A stretch of DNA of 6,180 nucleotides, taken from positions 1 through 6,180 of the forward strand of contig CAMNHD010000106.1 of assembly GCA_946538875.1 (NCBI GenBank), given 5' to 3'. Both the position numbers and the translations under genes were made by a program. The notes under the pieces are model-generated. The model was not told where the DNA came from. It worked only from the letters and a program-made list of their open reading frames with translations, and made no database searches. Of this stretch, positions 1 through 6,099 are shown one piece after another (position 1 is the first letter of the stretch; each line of letters begins with the position of its first letter). The DNA comes from an uncultured Treponema sp. (GTDB taxonomy: Bacteria; Spirochaetota; Spirochaetia; Treponematales; Treponemataceae).

Positions 1-751
1 CCACAACAGATTCCGCCCCGGTCAAAGTTTCCACCACGTGCACACCCCTAAGCGCAAGAGAGCTCCCCTGTCCCTCAGTCACAAAACCGCAGCGTCTCCG
101 GTTAAAGAGAACATCACCCCCAAGCTCTACAATTTTATCACGCATCGCATTGATGACAGCAGGAAGCTTGTCTGTACCAATGTGAGGATGAGCGTCTGTC
201 AGGATTTTTTTATCCGCACCAAAATACGCAAAGAGCCTCAGCACCTGAGGAATGTCGCCGCGTTTGTTGCTGCGTGTATAAAGCTTGCCGTCACTAAAAG
301 TACCAGCCCCGCCTTCGCCAAAACAATAATTGGAATCCCCGTCAACAATTCCCTGTGTACTGATAGCCGCAATGTCCCGCTTACGGGCTCCCGTCGGATT
401 ACCACGTTCAATCACCACAGGCTTTATTCCGTGCTCCAGAAGCGTAAGCGCACCAAAAAGCCCCGCAGGCCCCGAGCCCACAATCACAACAGTCTTTTCA
501 CCCGACGCCTTTTTCCAGCAGGGAATAAAACTTTCAAAGGACTCAGGCTTTTCCCCAATGTACGCGGTATAGCGCAGCAGCAGCTTGACCCTACCATGCC
601 GGGCATCAACAGATTTCTTCTCAAACACAAATTCCGTTTCGCCGTCAGGACTTATTCCCTCAGCCGCAAGAGCCTCGCACAACTTATTCCGGATAAAACG
701 CGCATCCTTTTCTTTTTCAGGAGAGACTGTAATACAAATATTCCGCTTCAT
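1..751 (-). CDS. FAD-dependent dehydrogenase (COG2509-like), 5' part only
   Basis: The frame reads from an ATG at 751 to the window edge without a stop: 250 codons plus one base, so the C-terminal half is missing. After an N-terminal region of about 85 residues comes a Rossmann FAD-binding motif, VIVGSGPAGLFGA (residues 89-101, Gly92/94/97), with an acidic residue ending strand 2 (VVIERG, Glu115). The stretch FGEGGAGTFSDGKLYTR (144-160) is the most telling signature. An N-terminal extension followed by this motif is typical of the uncharacterised FAD-dependent dehydrogenases of COG2509, usually over 500 residues long. Substrate and electron partner are unknown. It follows the rnf operon in the same direction, 231 bases away and with its own promoter, so co-transcription is not required. 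There is no Shine-Dalgarno site before the ATG. Compared with the rnf genes it appears to use more GCG and GGG codons (judged by eye). Confidence 0.85.
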   Translation of the reverse strand, partial: MKRNICITVSPEKEKDARFIRNKLCEALAAEGISPDGETEFVFEKKSVDARHGRVKLLLRYTAYIGEKPESFESFIPCWKKASGEKTVVIVGSGPAGLFGALTLLEHGIKPVVIERGNPTGARKRDIAAISTQGIVDGDSNYCFGEGGAGTFSDGKLYTRSNKRGDIPQVLRLFAYFGADKKILTDAHPHIGTDKLPAVINAMRDKIVELGGDVLFNRRRCGFVTEGQGSSLALRGVHVVETLTGAESVV

Positions 752-786
752 GGAAACAATATTACACAAAAGAATTTTTTTTTCAA
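752..786 (-). promoter_or_regulatory. Sigma70-type promoter of the FAD dehydrogenase, leaderless geometry
   Basis: On the minus strand TTGAAA (786-781) is followed after 16 bases by TAATAT (764-759). Seven bases (758-752) separate the -10 box from the ATG at 751, which puts the predicted start of transcription within a base or two of the start codon. No Shine-Dalgarno site is present. A run of nine A (783-775) covers the end of the -35 box and the start of the spacer. The boxes are read by eye; no transcript data support them. Confidence 0.55.
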
Positions 787-789
787 GGA

Positions 790-831
790 GCCGGCTGCAC
801 CAAGGACAAATCACAATCAGCTCCAACCGGC
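790..831 (-). other. Stem-loop just upstream of the FAD gene promoter
   Basis: On the minus strand GCCGGTTG (831-824) can pair with CAGCCGGC (797-790), giving eight pairs including one G-U wobble, around a 26-base loop. It ends four bases before the -35 box and no U-tract follows, so it does not look like a standard terminator. It could be a 3' processing structure of the upstream transcript, an operator, or chance in a GC-rich stretch. Confidence 0.3.
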
Positions 832-835
832 CGGA

Positions 836-883
836 CACCGCACCCCAGTCCCCGCTTTCCAGGGTTCCGCGGGCACCTCCCGC
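836..883 (-). repeat. GC-rich intergenic repeat, copy A (two stem-loops)
   Basis: The plus-strand block CACCGCACCCCAG (836-848) is followed directly by TCCCCGCTTTCCAGGGTTCCG (849-869, except that 20-base limits are kept here by noting the last base G at 869). Both modules recur at the other end of the window (6100-6112 and 6159-6179); the second differs at one base only. As minus-strand RNA, CCCTG (864-860) pairs with CGGGG (854-850) around a GAAAG loop, with one G-U wobble. GCGGG (883-879) pairs with CCCGC (873-869) around a five-base loop. The A/G difference between copies keeps the first stem only in the minus-strand RNA, suggesting that this is the functional sense. It lies in the 3' region of the rnf operon. 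Confidence 0.6.
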
Positions 884-886
884 TCC

Positions 887-929
887 ATGCCTTACGGCAC
901 AGCGGCATAAAAAAAAATGCCATGCCGGC
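887..929 (-). terminator. Possible rnf operon terminator / T9 tract with alternative hairpins
   Basis: About 54 bases after the rnfB stop the minus strand carries a run of nine T (917-909). The hairpin directly before it (GCC 929-927 with GGC 921-919) has only three pairs, so this is a weak intrinsic terminator. Other pairings overlap it: GGCAT (921-917) with ATGCC (908-904) encloses most of the T run, ATGCC (908-904) can instead pair with GGCAT (891-887), and TGCC-GTAA-GGCA (899-888) forms a four-pair stem with a GNRA-type loop. The operon must end or be attenuated somewhere before the next promoter, but which structure does this is uncertain. Confidence 0.35.
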
Positions 930-982
930 TCATCACCAACATGACATTTCCTTAAAGACAGCCGCTGCCCTTACAATCGGGG

Positions 983-1807
983 CTAAGCCTGTCTGGTATT
1001 TCCCACAACATTCTGAACCAAATCCAGAACCTTGTCAGGGCAAGCCTTTATGCATTCACCGCAGCTTGTGCACTTAGCATAGTCAACCGCAGGAATACCG
1101 TTGATAAGTTCAATGCAGTTTTCCGGACACTTGCGCACACATATACCGCATTTGATGCAGCCCACAGAGCAGTTCTTCTTGATAGAAGGCTTATTGTCGC
1201 TGCGATTTGAACACAGAGCCACAGAACCCTTCCTGTCGGCATCAACAATCACGAACAGCTTCTTAGGACAAACAAGCGCGCATTTTCCGCAGCCCACACA
1301 CTTGTTGTAGTCAACATGCGGGAGACCGTCCTTCCCCATGTTTAGGGCATCAAAAGGACAAACCTCAACACAGTCTCCGTAGCCCACACAACCAAAGGAA
1401 CAAAGCTTTGTGCCGTTGGCCGTAAGACTCGCCGCCGCACAGGACTTAATACCATTGTAAGTACCACGCTTGAGCACACACTCATCAGTTCCCTTGCAGG
1501 CAATGATAGTCACTTTTTTCTGAGCGCTGACAGAAACGCCAAGAATCTGCCCCACCTTCTCCGCAACAGATGGACCTCCAGCAATACAGCCGTTGGCAGG
1601 AGCTTCCCCGGCCACAACTGCCGCCGCAAAAGCAGCACAGCCCGCAAAACCGCATCCGCCGCAGTTTCCGCCGCTGAGCACATCCTGAATAGCCTGAACC
1701 TTAGGATCAACCTTCACCGCAAACAGTTTCTTGAACAGTCCCAGGAGAACACCTAGCAAAAAAGCCACGCCAAAGGACACAAGAAAAGTAAAGATAATAA
1801 TTCTCAT
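983..1807 (-). CDS. rnfB: Rnf complex subunit B, iron-sulfur ferredoxin oxidase, 274 aa
   Basis: RnfB is the ferredoxin-oxidising subunit of the Rnf complex, anchored in the membrane with its clusters in the cytoplasm. Residues 3-24 form one N-terminal membrane segment. A four-cysteine cluster domain follows (GGNCGGCGFAGC, Cys49/52/57, with Cys74). Then come four ferredoxin-type motifs: the irregular RnfB form Cys136/140/146/150 (ending VCPFDA), Cys170/173/176/180, Cys217/220/223/227, and Cys246/249/252/256. That suggests five [4Fe-4S] clusters. Proteobacterial RnfB, near 190 residues, has three; clostridial forms can have more. The ATG has AAAGGGAG seven bases upstream. The gene lies 18 bases after rnfA, the only gap in the operon, and is last. 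The stop is TAG at 985-983. No expected cysteine is missing. Confidence 0.96.
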   Translation of the reverse strand: MRIIIFTFLVSFGVAFLLGVLLGLFKKLFAVKVDPKVQAIQDVLSGGNCGGCGFAGCAAFAAAVVAGEAPANGCIAGGPSVAEKVGQILGVSVSAQKKVTIIACKGTDECVLKRGTYNGIKSCAAASLTANGTKLCSFGCVGYGDCVEVCPFDALNMGKDGLPHVDYNKCVGCGKCALVCPKKLFVIVDADRKGSVALCSNRSDNKPSIKKNCSVGCIKCGICVRKCPENCIELINGIPAVDYAKCTSCGECIKACPDKVLDLVQNVVGNTRQA

Positions 1808-1825
1808 ACAGCCACTCCCTTTACC

Positions 1826-2404
1826 TTATTTGATAAGTCCCTTGAATCCCAGGAAAGCCAGCGACAAAAGTCCAGCCGCTATGTACAGCATAGGAGTACC
1901 CTTGAACGCCTTTGGAACACCAGCAGTCTTAAGCCTGCTGCGCACACCGGACATCACAACCATGCTCAACAGGAAGCCCATTGCGGAGCCAAGCGCATAG
2001 ACAATGCTCTCGCCATAATTATACCCCTTGCTGATACAGTTGATAGTAACACCAAGAACCGCACAGTTGGTCGTGATAAGAGAAAGATAGATACCCATGC
2101 TGCTGTAAAGCCCAGGCGCAGATTTCTTCAGATAGAATTCCACAAGCTGCACCAAAGAAGCAATCACAAGGATAAAGATAAGAGTCTGAAGGAACTCAAG
2201 TCCCAGCGGCACCATCACCAGCTTGTACAAAGGCCATGTGACAGCAGTCGCAAGCAGAATGACAAAGGAAGTGGCAATACCCATACCGGTAGCCTTTCCA
2301 GTCTCACTGGTCATTCCAATAAACGGACATATAGCCAGATACTGAATGAACACAACATTGTCCACCAGCATCGACTTGATGAAAATACTCAATATAGTGC
2401 CCAT
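1826..2404 (-). CDS. rnfA: Rnf complex subunit A, integral membrane protein, 192 aa
   Basis: RnfA is a polytopic inner-membrane subunit that pairs with its paralogue RnfE to hold an iron-sulfur centre inside the membrane and form part of the ion path. Six hydrophobic segments are visible (roughly residues 3-23, 38-58, 71-92, 102-122, 133-155, 171-190). The conserved cysteines sit in LAICPFIG (Cys26) and LITTNCAVLG (Cys114), both family hallmarks. The length matches the usual 190-195. I chose the ATG at 2404, which overlaps the rnfE TGA by one base (TGATG) and has GGAGG (2416-2412) seven bases upstream. The in-frame GTG at 2407 is directly before it but would be too close to the SD and would add a residue to the usual N-terminus. 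Expression is probably coupled to rnfE. Confidence 0.96.
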   Translation of the reverse strand: MGTILSIFIKSMLVDNVVFIQYLAICPFIGMTSETGKATGMGIATSFVILLATAVTWPLYKLVMVPLGLEFLQTLIFILVIASLVQLVEFYLKKSAPGLYSSMGIYLSLITTNCAVLGVTINCISKGYNYGESIVYALGSAMGFLLSMVVMSGVRSRLKTAGVPKAFKGTPMLYIAAGLLSLAFLGFKGLIK

Positions 2405-3030
2405 CACTTAGCCTCCGCTTTTTTAGCCGAATGCTGCTTGACCGCCTGCATAAGCGCACCAAGACAACCAAAGACAATGAATCCGCCCGGTGCAGAATTC
2501 AAGACTCCAATGCGGTAAGCCTCAGGAATAACATCAATCTTAAGGGCAGTACCGGCAAGCAGAGTTCCACCGCCAAGCAGTTCGCGTATCAGGGAAATGG
2601 CAACAAGAACCAGAGTGTATCCCAGCCCCATGCCAAGCGCATCAAGCACGGAATCCACAACGGAGTTCTTGGAAGCAAAGGCCTCAACACGTCCCATAAT
2701 GATACAGTTCACGACAATCAGCGGAAGAAATACACCAAGCGCATCATACAATGCAGTGACATATGCCTGCAGCACCATCTGCACGATAGTAGTAAATGCC
2801 GCGATGATTATGATAAAGACCGGAAGCCTTATAGCCTGCGGAATATGCTTCCTAAAAAGAGAAATGACAATCTCGCTCATCAGCAGGACAAAGGTCATAC
2901 CCATACCCATGCCAAGTCCGTTAAAGATGGAAGTAGTGATTCCAAGAGACGAACAAAGGCCAATATTCAGAACCAGCAGGGGATTTTCCCTGGAAAGTCC
3001 GTTAGTGAAAATCTCAAGTTTCTTATTCAT
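2404..3030 (-). CDS. rnfE: Rnf complex subunit E, integral membrane protein, 208 aa
   Basis: RnfE is the paralogue and membrane partner of RnfA. It shows six hydrophobic segments and the two conserved cysteines, in NPLLVLNIGLCSSLG (Cys26) and LPLIVVNCIIMGR (Cys109). In known Rnf/Nqr structures the equivalent cysteines of the two subunits jointly hold an intramembrane [2Fe-2S] cluster. Other family features are RENP near residue 14 and the C-terminal PGGFIVFG segment. The ATG at 3030 is preferred; an in-frame TTG at 3033 precedes it. GGAG (3041-3038) lies seven bases upstream. The start overlaps the rnfG end by eight bases (ATGAATAA), so ribosomes finishing rnfG can re-initiate. The protein ends in AEAK, and these last codons provide the Shine-Dalgarno site of rnfA. 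Confidence 0.96.
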   Translation of the reverse strand: MNKKLEIFTNGLSRENPLLVLNIGLCSSLGITTSIFNGLGMGMGMTFVLLMSEIVISLFRKHIPQAIRLPVFIIIIAAFTTIVQMVLQAYVTALYDALGVFLPLIVVNCIIMGRVEAFASKNSVVDSVLDALGMGLGYTLVLVAISLIRELLGGGTLLAGTALKIDVIPEAYRIGVLNSAPGGFIVFGCLGALMQAVKQHSAKKAEAK

Positions 3031-3649
3031 CAAGAGTCTCCAAGGCTTCCTTCACAGCCGCACAGGCATCATCCATCATAACAGCAATACCGTTGCTGGT
3101 GATTGTAGCGCCAGAAATAGAATCAAAAGTCTGACCCGCAGTAAAACCGGCCTTGCTGTCCATGCCGGTAAACTGTTCATAAAAAGTCACACCGCTCTTC
3201 ACCCTGTAAGAAGGATCGCTGCCCTTCTGACCAAAACCAGGAGTGTCTGTATTATTCAGATAACGCATACCCGTGACAATGCCGGAAGCATCGACACCGA
3301 CCATGATTGTTGAACGGTCGTAGGTGGGACCTGAAATCTGAACCACAGCACCAAGAACTTTGTCCCCAGCCTTGGCAATCTTAAGAGAATCAATTGAAGT
3401 CTTACCGCTCCTTGAAGCAGGAAGAGCCTTGTCATATTCCGCAAAATCCTGTGCCGGAGCAAAAACCGCCTGCATAGCAGCATTCGCCTTGCGGATGTTG
3501 TTCCGTGTGATGACCGGAAGCGTCAGATTGTTTACCAGAGCAAGCACAGTGCAGGAAACAACAGCAAACACAGCAAGTGTAATACCAAGCCTTAACATCG
3601 AAGCAAAGCCTTCAGAGCCAGGCTTCTTTTCAGAAACAGATCCGCCCAT
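3023..3649 (-). CDS. rnfG: Rnf complex subunit G, covalent flavoprotein, 208 aa
   Basis: RnfG passes electrons through a covalently bound FMN. One N-terminal membrane anchor (about residues 19-42) is followed by an extracytoplasmic FMN-binding domain. The flavin attachment motif is intact: SISGATITSNG, with SGAT at 179-182 and Thr182 as the expected phosphoester-FMN residue. TDTPGFG (134-140) matches the family's conserved TPG(L/F)G turn. Length is normal for the family. The ATG at 3649 overlaps the rnfD TGA by one base and has a near-perfect AAGGAGG (3663-3657) seven bases upstream; an in-frame GTG at 3652 was not chosen. Attachment of the flavin needs an ApbE-type transferase (Ftp in treponemes), which is not encoded in the window. 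Confidence 0.96.
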   Translation of the reverse strand: MGGSVSEKKPGSEGFASMLRLGITLAVFAVVSCTVLALVNNLTLPVITRNNIRKANAAMQAVFAPAQDFAEYDKALPASRSGKTSIDSLKIAKAGDKVLGAVVQISGPTYDRSTIMVGVDASGIVTGMRYLNNTDTPGFGQKGSDPSYRVKSGVTFYEQFTGMDSKAGFTAGQTFDSISGATITSNGIAVMMDDACAAVKEALETLDE

Positions 3650-4695
3650 CACTTAGCCTCCTTGCGTCCGGCCTTTTTACCGTAACCATATTTGCGCGCA
3701 GTGATATTATTCAGGAAAGGAGCAACCGCATTCATAATCAGAATGCTGAACATAACGCCCTCAGGATAACCGCCGAACCGTCGGATAAGGAATGTTATCA
3801 GACCACAGCCCGCGCCGAACACCCAACGGCCGCCCTTTGTGACAGGAGCAGTAGCATAGTCAGTCACCATGAACACAGCCCCGAACATCAAGCCGCCAGT
3901 CAAAAGCGCCATCAGCACCTGCATACCAGCCGCCTGCAGGGAATGAGAGCCCGCAAGACCACTCACAAATGTCAGCACCGCAACAGTACCAAGCATACCA
4001 AAAGTGGCACGGGGGTCAATAATCCTGGTCACCCACAGGAATACAAACGAAATCAAAATCAGCAGAACAGAAGTTTCGCCGATGCAGCCCGCCCTGTAAC
4101 CGATAAAATACTTCAGCACAGTGTCCCAGTCAAAAGAAGAGAGCCCGCCCTTCATCTGGCTCAGCAAAGTCGCAGATGAGACAGCATCCAGATTAGAAAG
4201 CCCTGTTGCAGCCAGACTCCACTTGTTCAGATTAAGCGCCGGGTTGAACCAGCTGGCACCAAGCACAGACGCAAAGCTCATGAACATAAATGCACGTCCC
4301 GTAAGCGCCGGGTTGAACACATTGCTTCCAATTCCGCCAAAAAGCCCCTTCGCAATCACAATTGCAACCAGGTCACCAATCACCAGCATCCACAAAGGAG
4401 TCGTGGAAGGAACCACAAGAGCAAGAAGCACACCAGTGACACAAGCCGAAAGGTTCCCCACCACAATCTTCTGCCCGGTGATTTTCTGGAAAAGAGCCTC
4501 GAACAGACAGCAGCTTGCCACAGAGCACAGAATCAAAATCAGGGCACGCAGTCCAAAGACATACACACCGTAAACACATTCCGGCAAAAGCGAAAGCAGA
4601 ACAGTCCCCATGATCCAGGCCGTAGAAGACCCCAGCCTAAAATGCGGACTGGAAGAAAGATAAATCTCGTTGGTATTAGTCTTTGCGTCAGTCAT
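3649..4695 (-). CDS. rnfD: Rnf complex subunit D, membrane flavoprotein, 348 aa
   Basis: RnfD is the large polytopic subunit (about nine or ten hydrophobic segments from residue 27 on) related to NqrB. It carries a covalent FMN and contributes to ion translocation. Conserved blocks in order are GGIGSNVFNPALTGRAF (120-136), the flavin site DAVSSATLL (170-178, expected FMN-threonine Thr176), GETS (206-209), and FMVTDYATAPVTKGGR (275-290). The glycine of the common SGAT motif is Ser174 here; the threonine is kept. The start is the ATG at 4695, overlapping the rnfC TGA by one base, with GGGAGG (4707-4702) six bases upstream. An upstream in-frame start at 4803 would add 36 residues that merely read rnfC out of frame, so it was rejected. 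The C-terminal codons supply the rnfG ribosome site. Confidence 0.96.
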   Translation of the reverse strand: MTDAKTNTNEIYLSSSPHFRLGSSTAWIMGTVLLSLLPECVYGVYVFGLRALILILCSVASCCLFEALFQKITGQKIVVGNLSACVTGVLLALVVPSTTPLWMLVIGDLVAIVIAKGLFGGIGSNVFNPALTGRAFMFMSFASVLGASWFNPALNLNKWSLAATGLSNLDAVSSATLLSQMKGGLSSFDWDTVLKYFIGYRAGCIGETSVLLILISFVFLWVTRIIDPRATFGMLGTVAVLTFVSGLAGSHSLQAAGMQVLMALLTGGLMFGAVFMVTDYATAPVTKGGRWVFGAGCGLITFLIRRFGGYPEGVMFSILIMNAVAPFLNNITARKYGYGKKAGRKEAK

Positions 4696-6041
4696 CACTT
4701 GCCTCCCGCCTTTGACATAAGAGCACGCACCTTGGCCTTGCCCAGGCGGAAATGCTGAACAAGACGCACATCCGCAGGACACACGTAGGAACAGCAGCCG
4801 CATTCAATACAATCCATAAGACCAAACTTCTTTGCAGCAGCAATATCGTCCGCCTTAAGCTCACGCACCATCATCACAGGAGTAAGATGCATAGGGCAGG
4901 CATCCACACATCTACCGCAGCTGATACACTGACCTTCATCGCTAAGATAAGTCTCACCCTTAGTCAGGAAAGTCACGCCGCTGGTTCCCTTGGCAACCGG
5001 GAACTGGGTACTCGTCATGGCAAAGCCCATCATCGGACCGCCCGAAACAATCTTGGCAACCGTCCCCTGCTTAAGATTGAACACATCAGGAATCAGGTCG
5101 CCCACAATAGTTCCAACCGGCACAATGATATTGCAGGGATTTTCAACCGCAAGGCCGCTTATGGTAAGAGGCCTGTCAATCAAAGGCATACCAAGCCTGA
5201 AAGCATCGCTTACAGCGCAGACAGTCCCCACATTCACAATACAGGCACCAACATCTGCAGGAAGTCCCCCGGCAGGAATCTCCCTGCCAAGAACCGCCTC
5301 CACAATATTCTTTTCGCAGCCCTGAGGATACTTAGTCTTTACAAGCACAATCCGCACAGAATCAGAAAGCCCCTTGGCCTTTACAGCCCTGTCCAGCAAG
5401 TCAAGCACATAAGCCTTGTTAGACTCAAGCACAATGATACCATTGCCGCCAGTGACCTTCATCACAATGGAAAGACCGTCCACCACCTTGTCAGGCGATT
5501 CCTGAAGAGTACGCTCGTCAATAGTAAGATAAGGCTCGCATTCAGCCGCATTCAAAAGGACATATTCAATAGACTTTCCCGCAGGCGGGTTAAGCTTTAC
5601 ATGAGTCGGGAACGAAGCGCCGCCCATCCCCACAATACCAGCTTCACGGATACGCTCCAGAGCCTCCTCGCGTGAACAGGCCGATGGATCCAGCACCGGC
5701 ATAAAATCCGTCTCCATCTCTTCGATATTATCAGTCGCCGCCTGAATCGTAATGCAGGGCAGTTCCAGGTTGCCAGTAACAAGACAGGTCTGAATTTTCT
5801 TGACAGTCCCCGCCACAGACGCATGGACCGGGGCAGACATAAACTTGTCACTCCGGGCAATAAGCTGACCACGCTTGACAACATCTCCAACCTTGACCAC
5901 AGGCGAATTCGGAGCACCACCCATAGTCACAGGAATCGTTACAGTTTTCGAAGAAGGAAAGGCCCTCACAACAGCACATTTGTTGCTAAGCTCCTTCATT
6001 TCCTCAGGGTAAACTCCACCCTTAAATGTGTGCGTTTTCAT
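4695..6041 (-). CDS. rnfC: Rnf complex subunit C, NADH-binding iron-sulfur flavoprotein, 448 aa
   Basis: RnfC is the peripheral cytoplasmic subunit where NAD+ is reduced; it resembles the Nuo51 subunit of complex I. The N-terminus begins HTFKGGVYP, typical of RnfC. A barrel-sandwich (biotinyl-lipoyl-like) region spans about 48-83. The nucleotide/FMN-binding region contains GIVGMGGASFPTHVK (135-149) and AAECEPYLTIDE (165-176). A SLBB-like segment lies near 265-310. Two [4Fe-4S] motifs follow, CISCGRCVDACP (Cys372/375/378/382) and CIECGCCSYVCP (Cys411/414/417/421). It is the first gene of the operon. I prefer the ATG at 6041 because it sits at the predicted transcription start; another in-frame ATG at 6050 falls within the -10 box and would add MCY. 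Neither has a Shine-Dalgarno site. Confidence 0.95.
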   Translation of the reverse strand: MKTHTFKGGVYPEEMKELSNKCAVVRAFPSSKTVTIPVTMGGAPNSPVVKVGDVVKRGQLIARSDKFMSAPVHASVAGTVKKIQTCLVTGNLELPCITIQAATDNIEEMETDFMPVLDPSACSREEALERIREAGIVGMGGASFPTHVKLNPPAGKSIEYVLLNAAECEPYLTIDERTLQESPDKVVDGLSIVMKVTGGNGIIVLESNKAYVLDLLDRAVKAKGLSDSVRIVLVKTKYPQGCEKNIVEAVLGREIPAGGLPADVGACIVNVGTVCAVSDAFRLGMPLIDRPLTISGLAVENPCNIIVPVGTIVGDLIPDVFNLKQGTVAKIVSGGPMMGFAMTSTQFPVAKGTSGVTFLTKGETYLSDEGQCISCGRCVDACPMHLTPVMMVRELKADDIAAAKKFGLMDCIECGCCSYVCPADVRLVQHFRLGKAKVRALMSKAGGK

Positions 6042-6048
6042 ATAGCAC

Positions 6049-6091
6049 ATTTTACACCATATAAAATAAAATGTCTATTTTGTTTTATTTT
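6049..6091 (-). promoter_or_regulatory. rnf operon promoter with AT-rich upstream element
   Basis: On the minus strand TAGACA (6077-6072, five of six consensus bases) is followed after 17 bases by TAAAAT (6054-6049). The -10 box is seven bases from the ATG at 6041, so transcription should begin within a base or two of the start codon. The A-rich stretch 6091-6078 directly upstream of the -35 box resembles an UP element. No ribosome-binding site lies between promoter and gene. Confidence 0.6.
6063..6091. repeat. Inverted repeat around the rnf -35 box
   Basis: AAAATAAAA (6063-6071) and its exact inverse TTTTATTTT (6083-6091) flank an 11-base centre that contains the -35 box TAGACA (minus strand, 6077-6072). 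The position would suit an operator for a regulator that blocks or recruits RNA polymerase. With A/T only in the arms it could equally be an UP element plus chance symmetry. Confidence 0.35.
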
Positions 6092-6099
6092 CAGAACGG

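Noticed and set aside
790..831. Stem-loop as an intrinsic terminator
   Set aside because: It has no U-tract after it; an A-rich run follows instead, so it was listed only as a stem-loop.
38..910. Long plus-strand open frame of 290 codons
   Set aside because: It is antisense to the FAD dehydrogenase, whose minus-strand frame has clear family motifs, and its product is basic and of no recognisable type.
752..982. Riboswitch, tRNA, small RNA gene or CRISPR array in the intergenic region
   Set aside because: No cloverleaf, conserved riboswitch core or regularly spaced direct repeats were found; the structure present is explained by the hairpin repeat and terminator-like elements.
2405..2407. 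GTG start codons directly before the rnfA and rnfG ATGs (2407 and 3652)
   Set aside because: Each is within the last codons of the upstream gene; the ATG has the better SD spacing and matches the coupled TGATG pattern.
2431..3313. Two overlapping plus-strand frames of 216 and 238 codons
   Set aside because: They are antisense to rnfE and rnfG, with low-complexity, shadow-like protein sequence.
4696..4803. 36-residue N-terminal extension of rnfD
   Set aside because: It only re-reads the rnfC 3' end in another frame; the ATG at 4695 has an SD site and gives the normal RnfD N-terminus.
4752..5675. Plus-strand frame of 307 codons
   Set aside because: Antisense to rnfC; rich in His, Asn, Arg and Ser as expected from a complement frame, with no domain signature.
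6042..6050. Start of rnfC at the ATG at 6050
   Set aside because: That codon overlaps the predicted -10 box and would not be in the transcript; the usual RnfC N-terminus fits the ATG at 6041. It would be favoured again if transcription starts further upstream.
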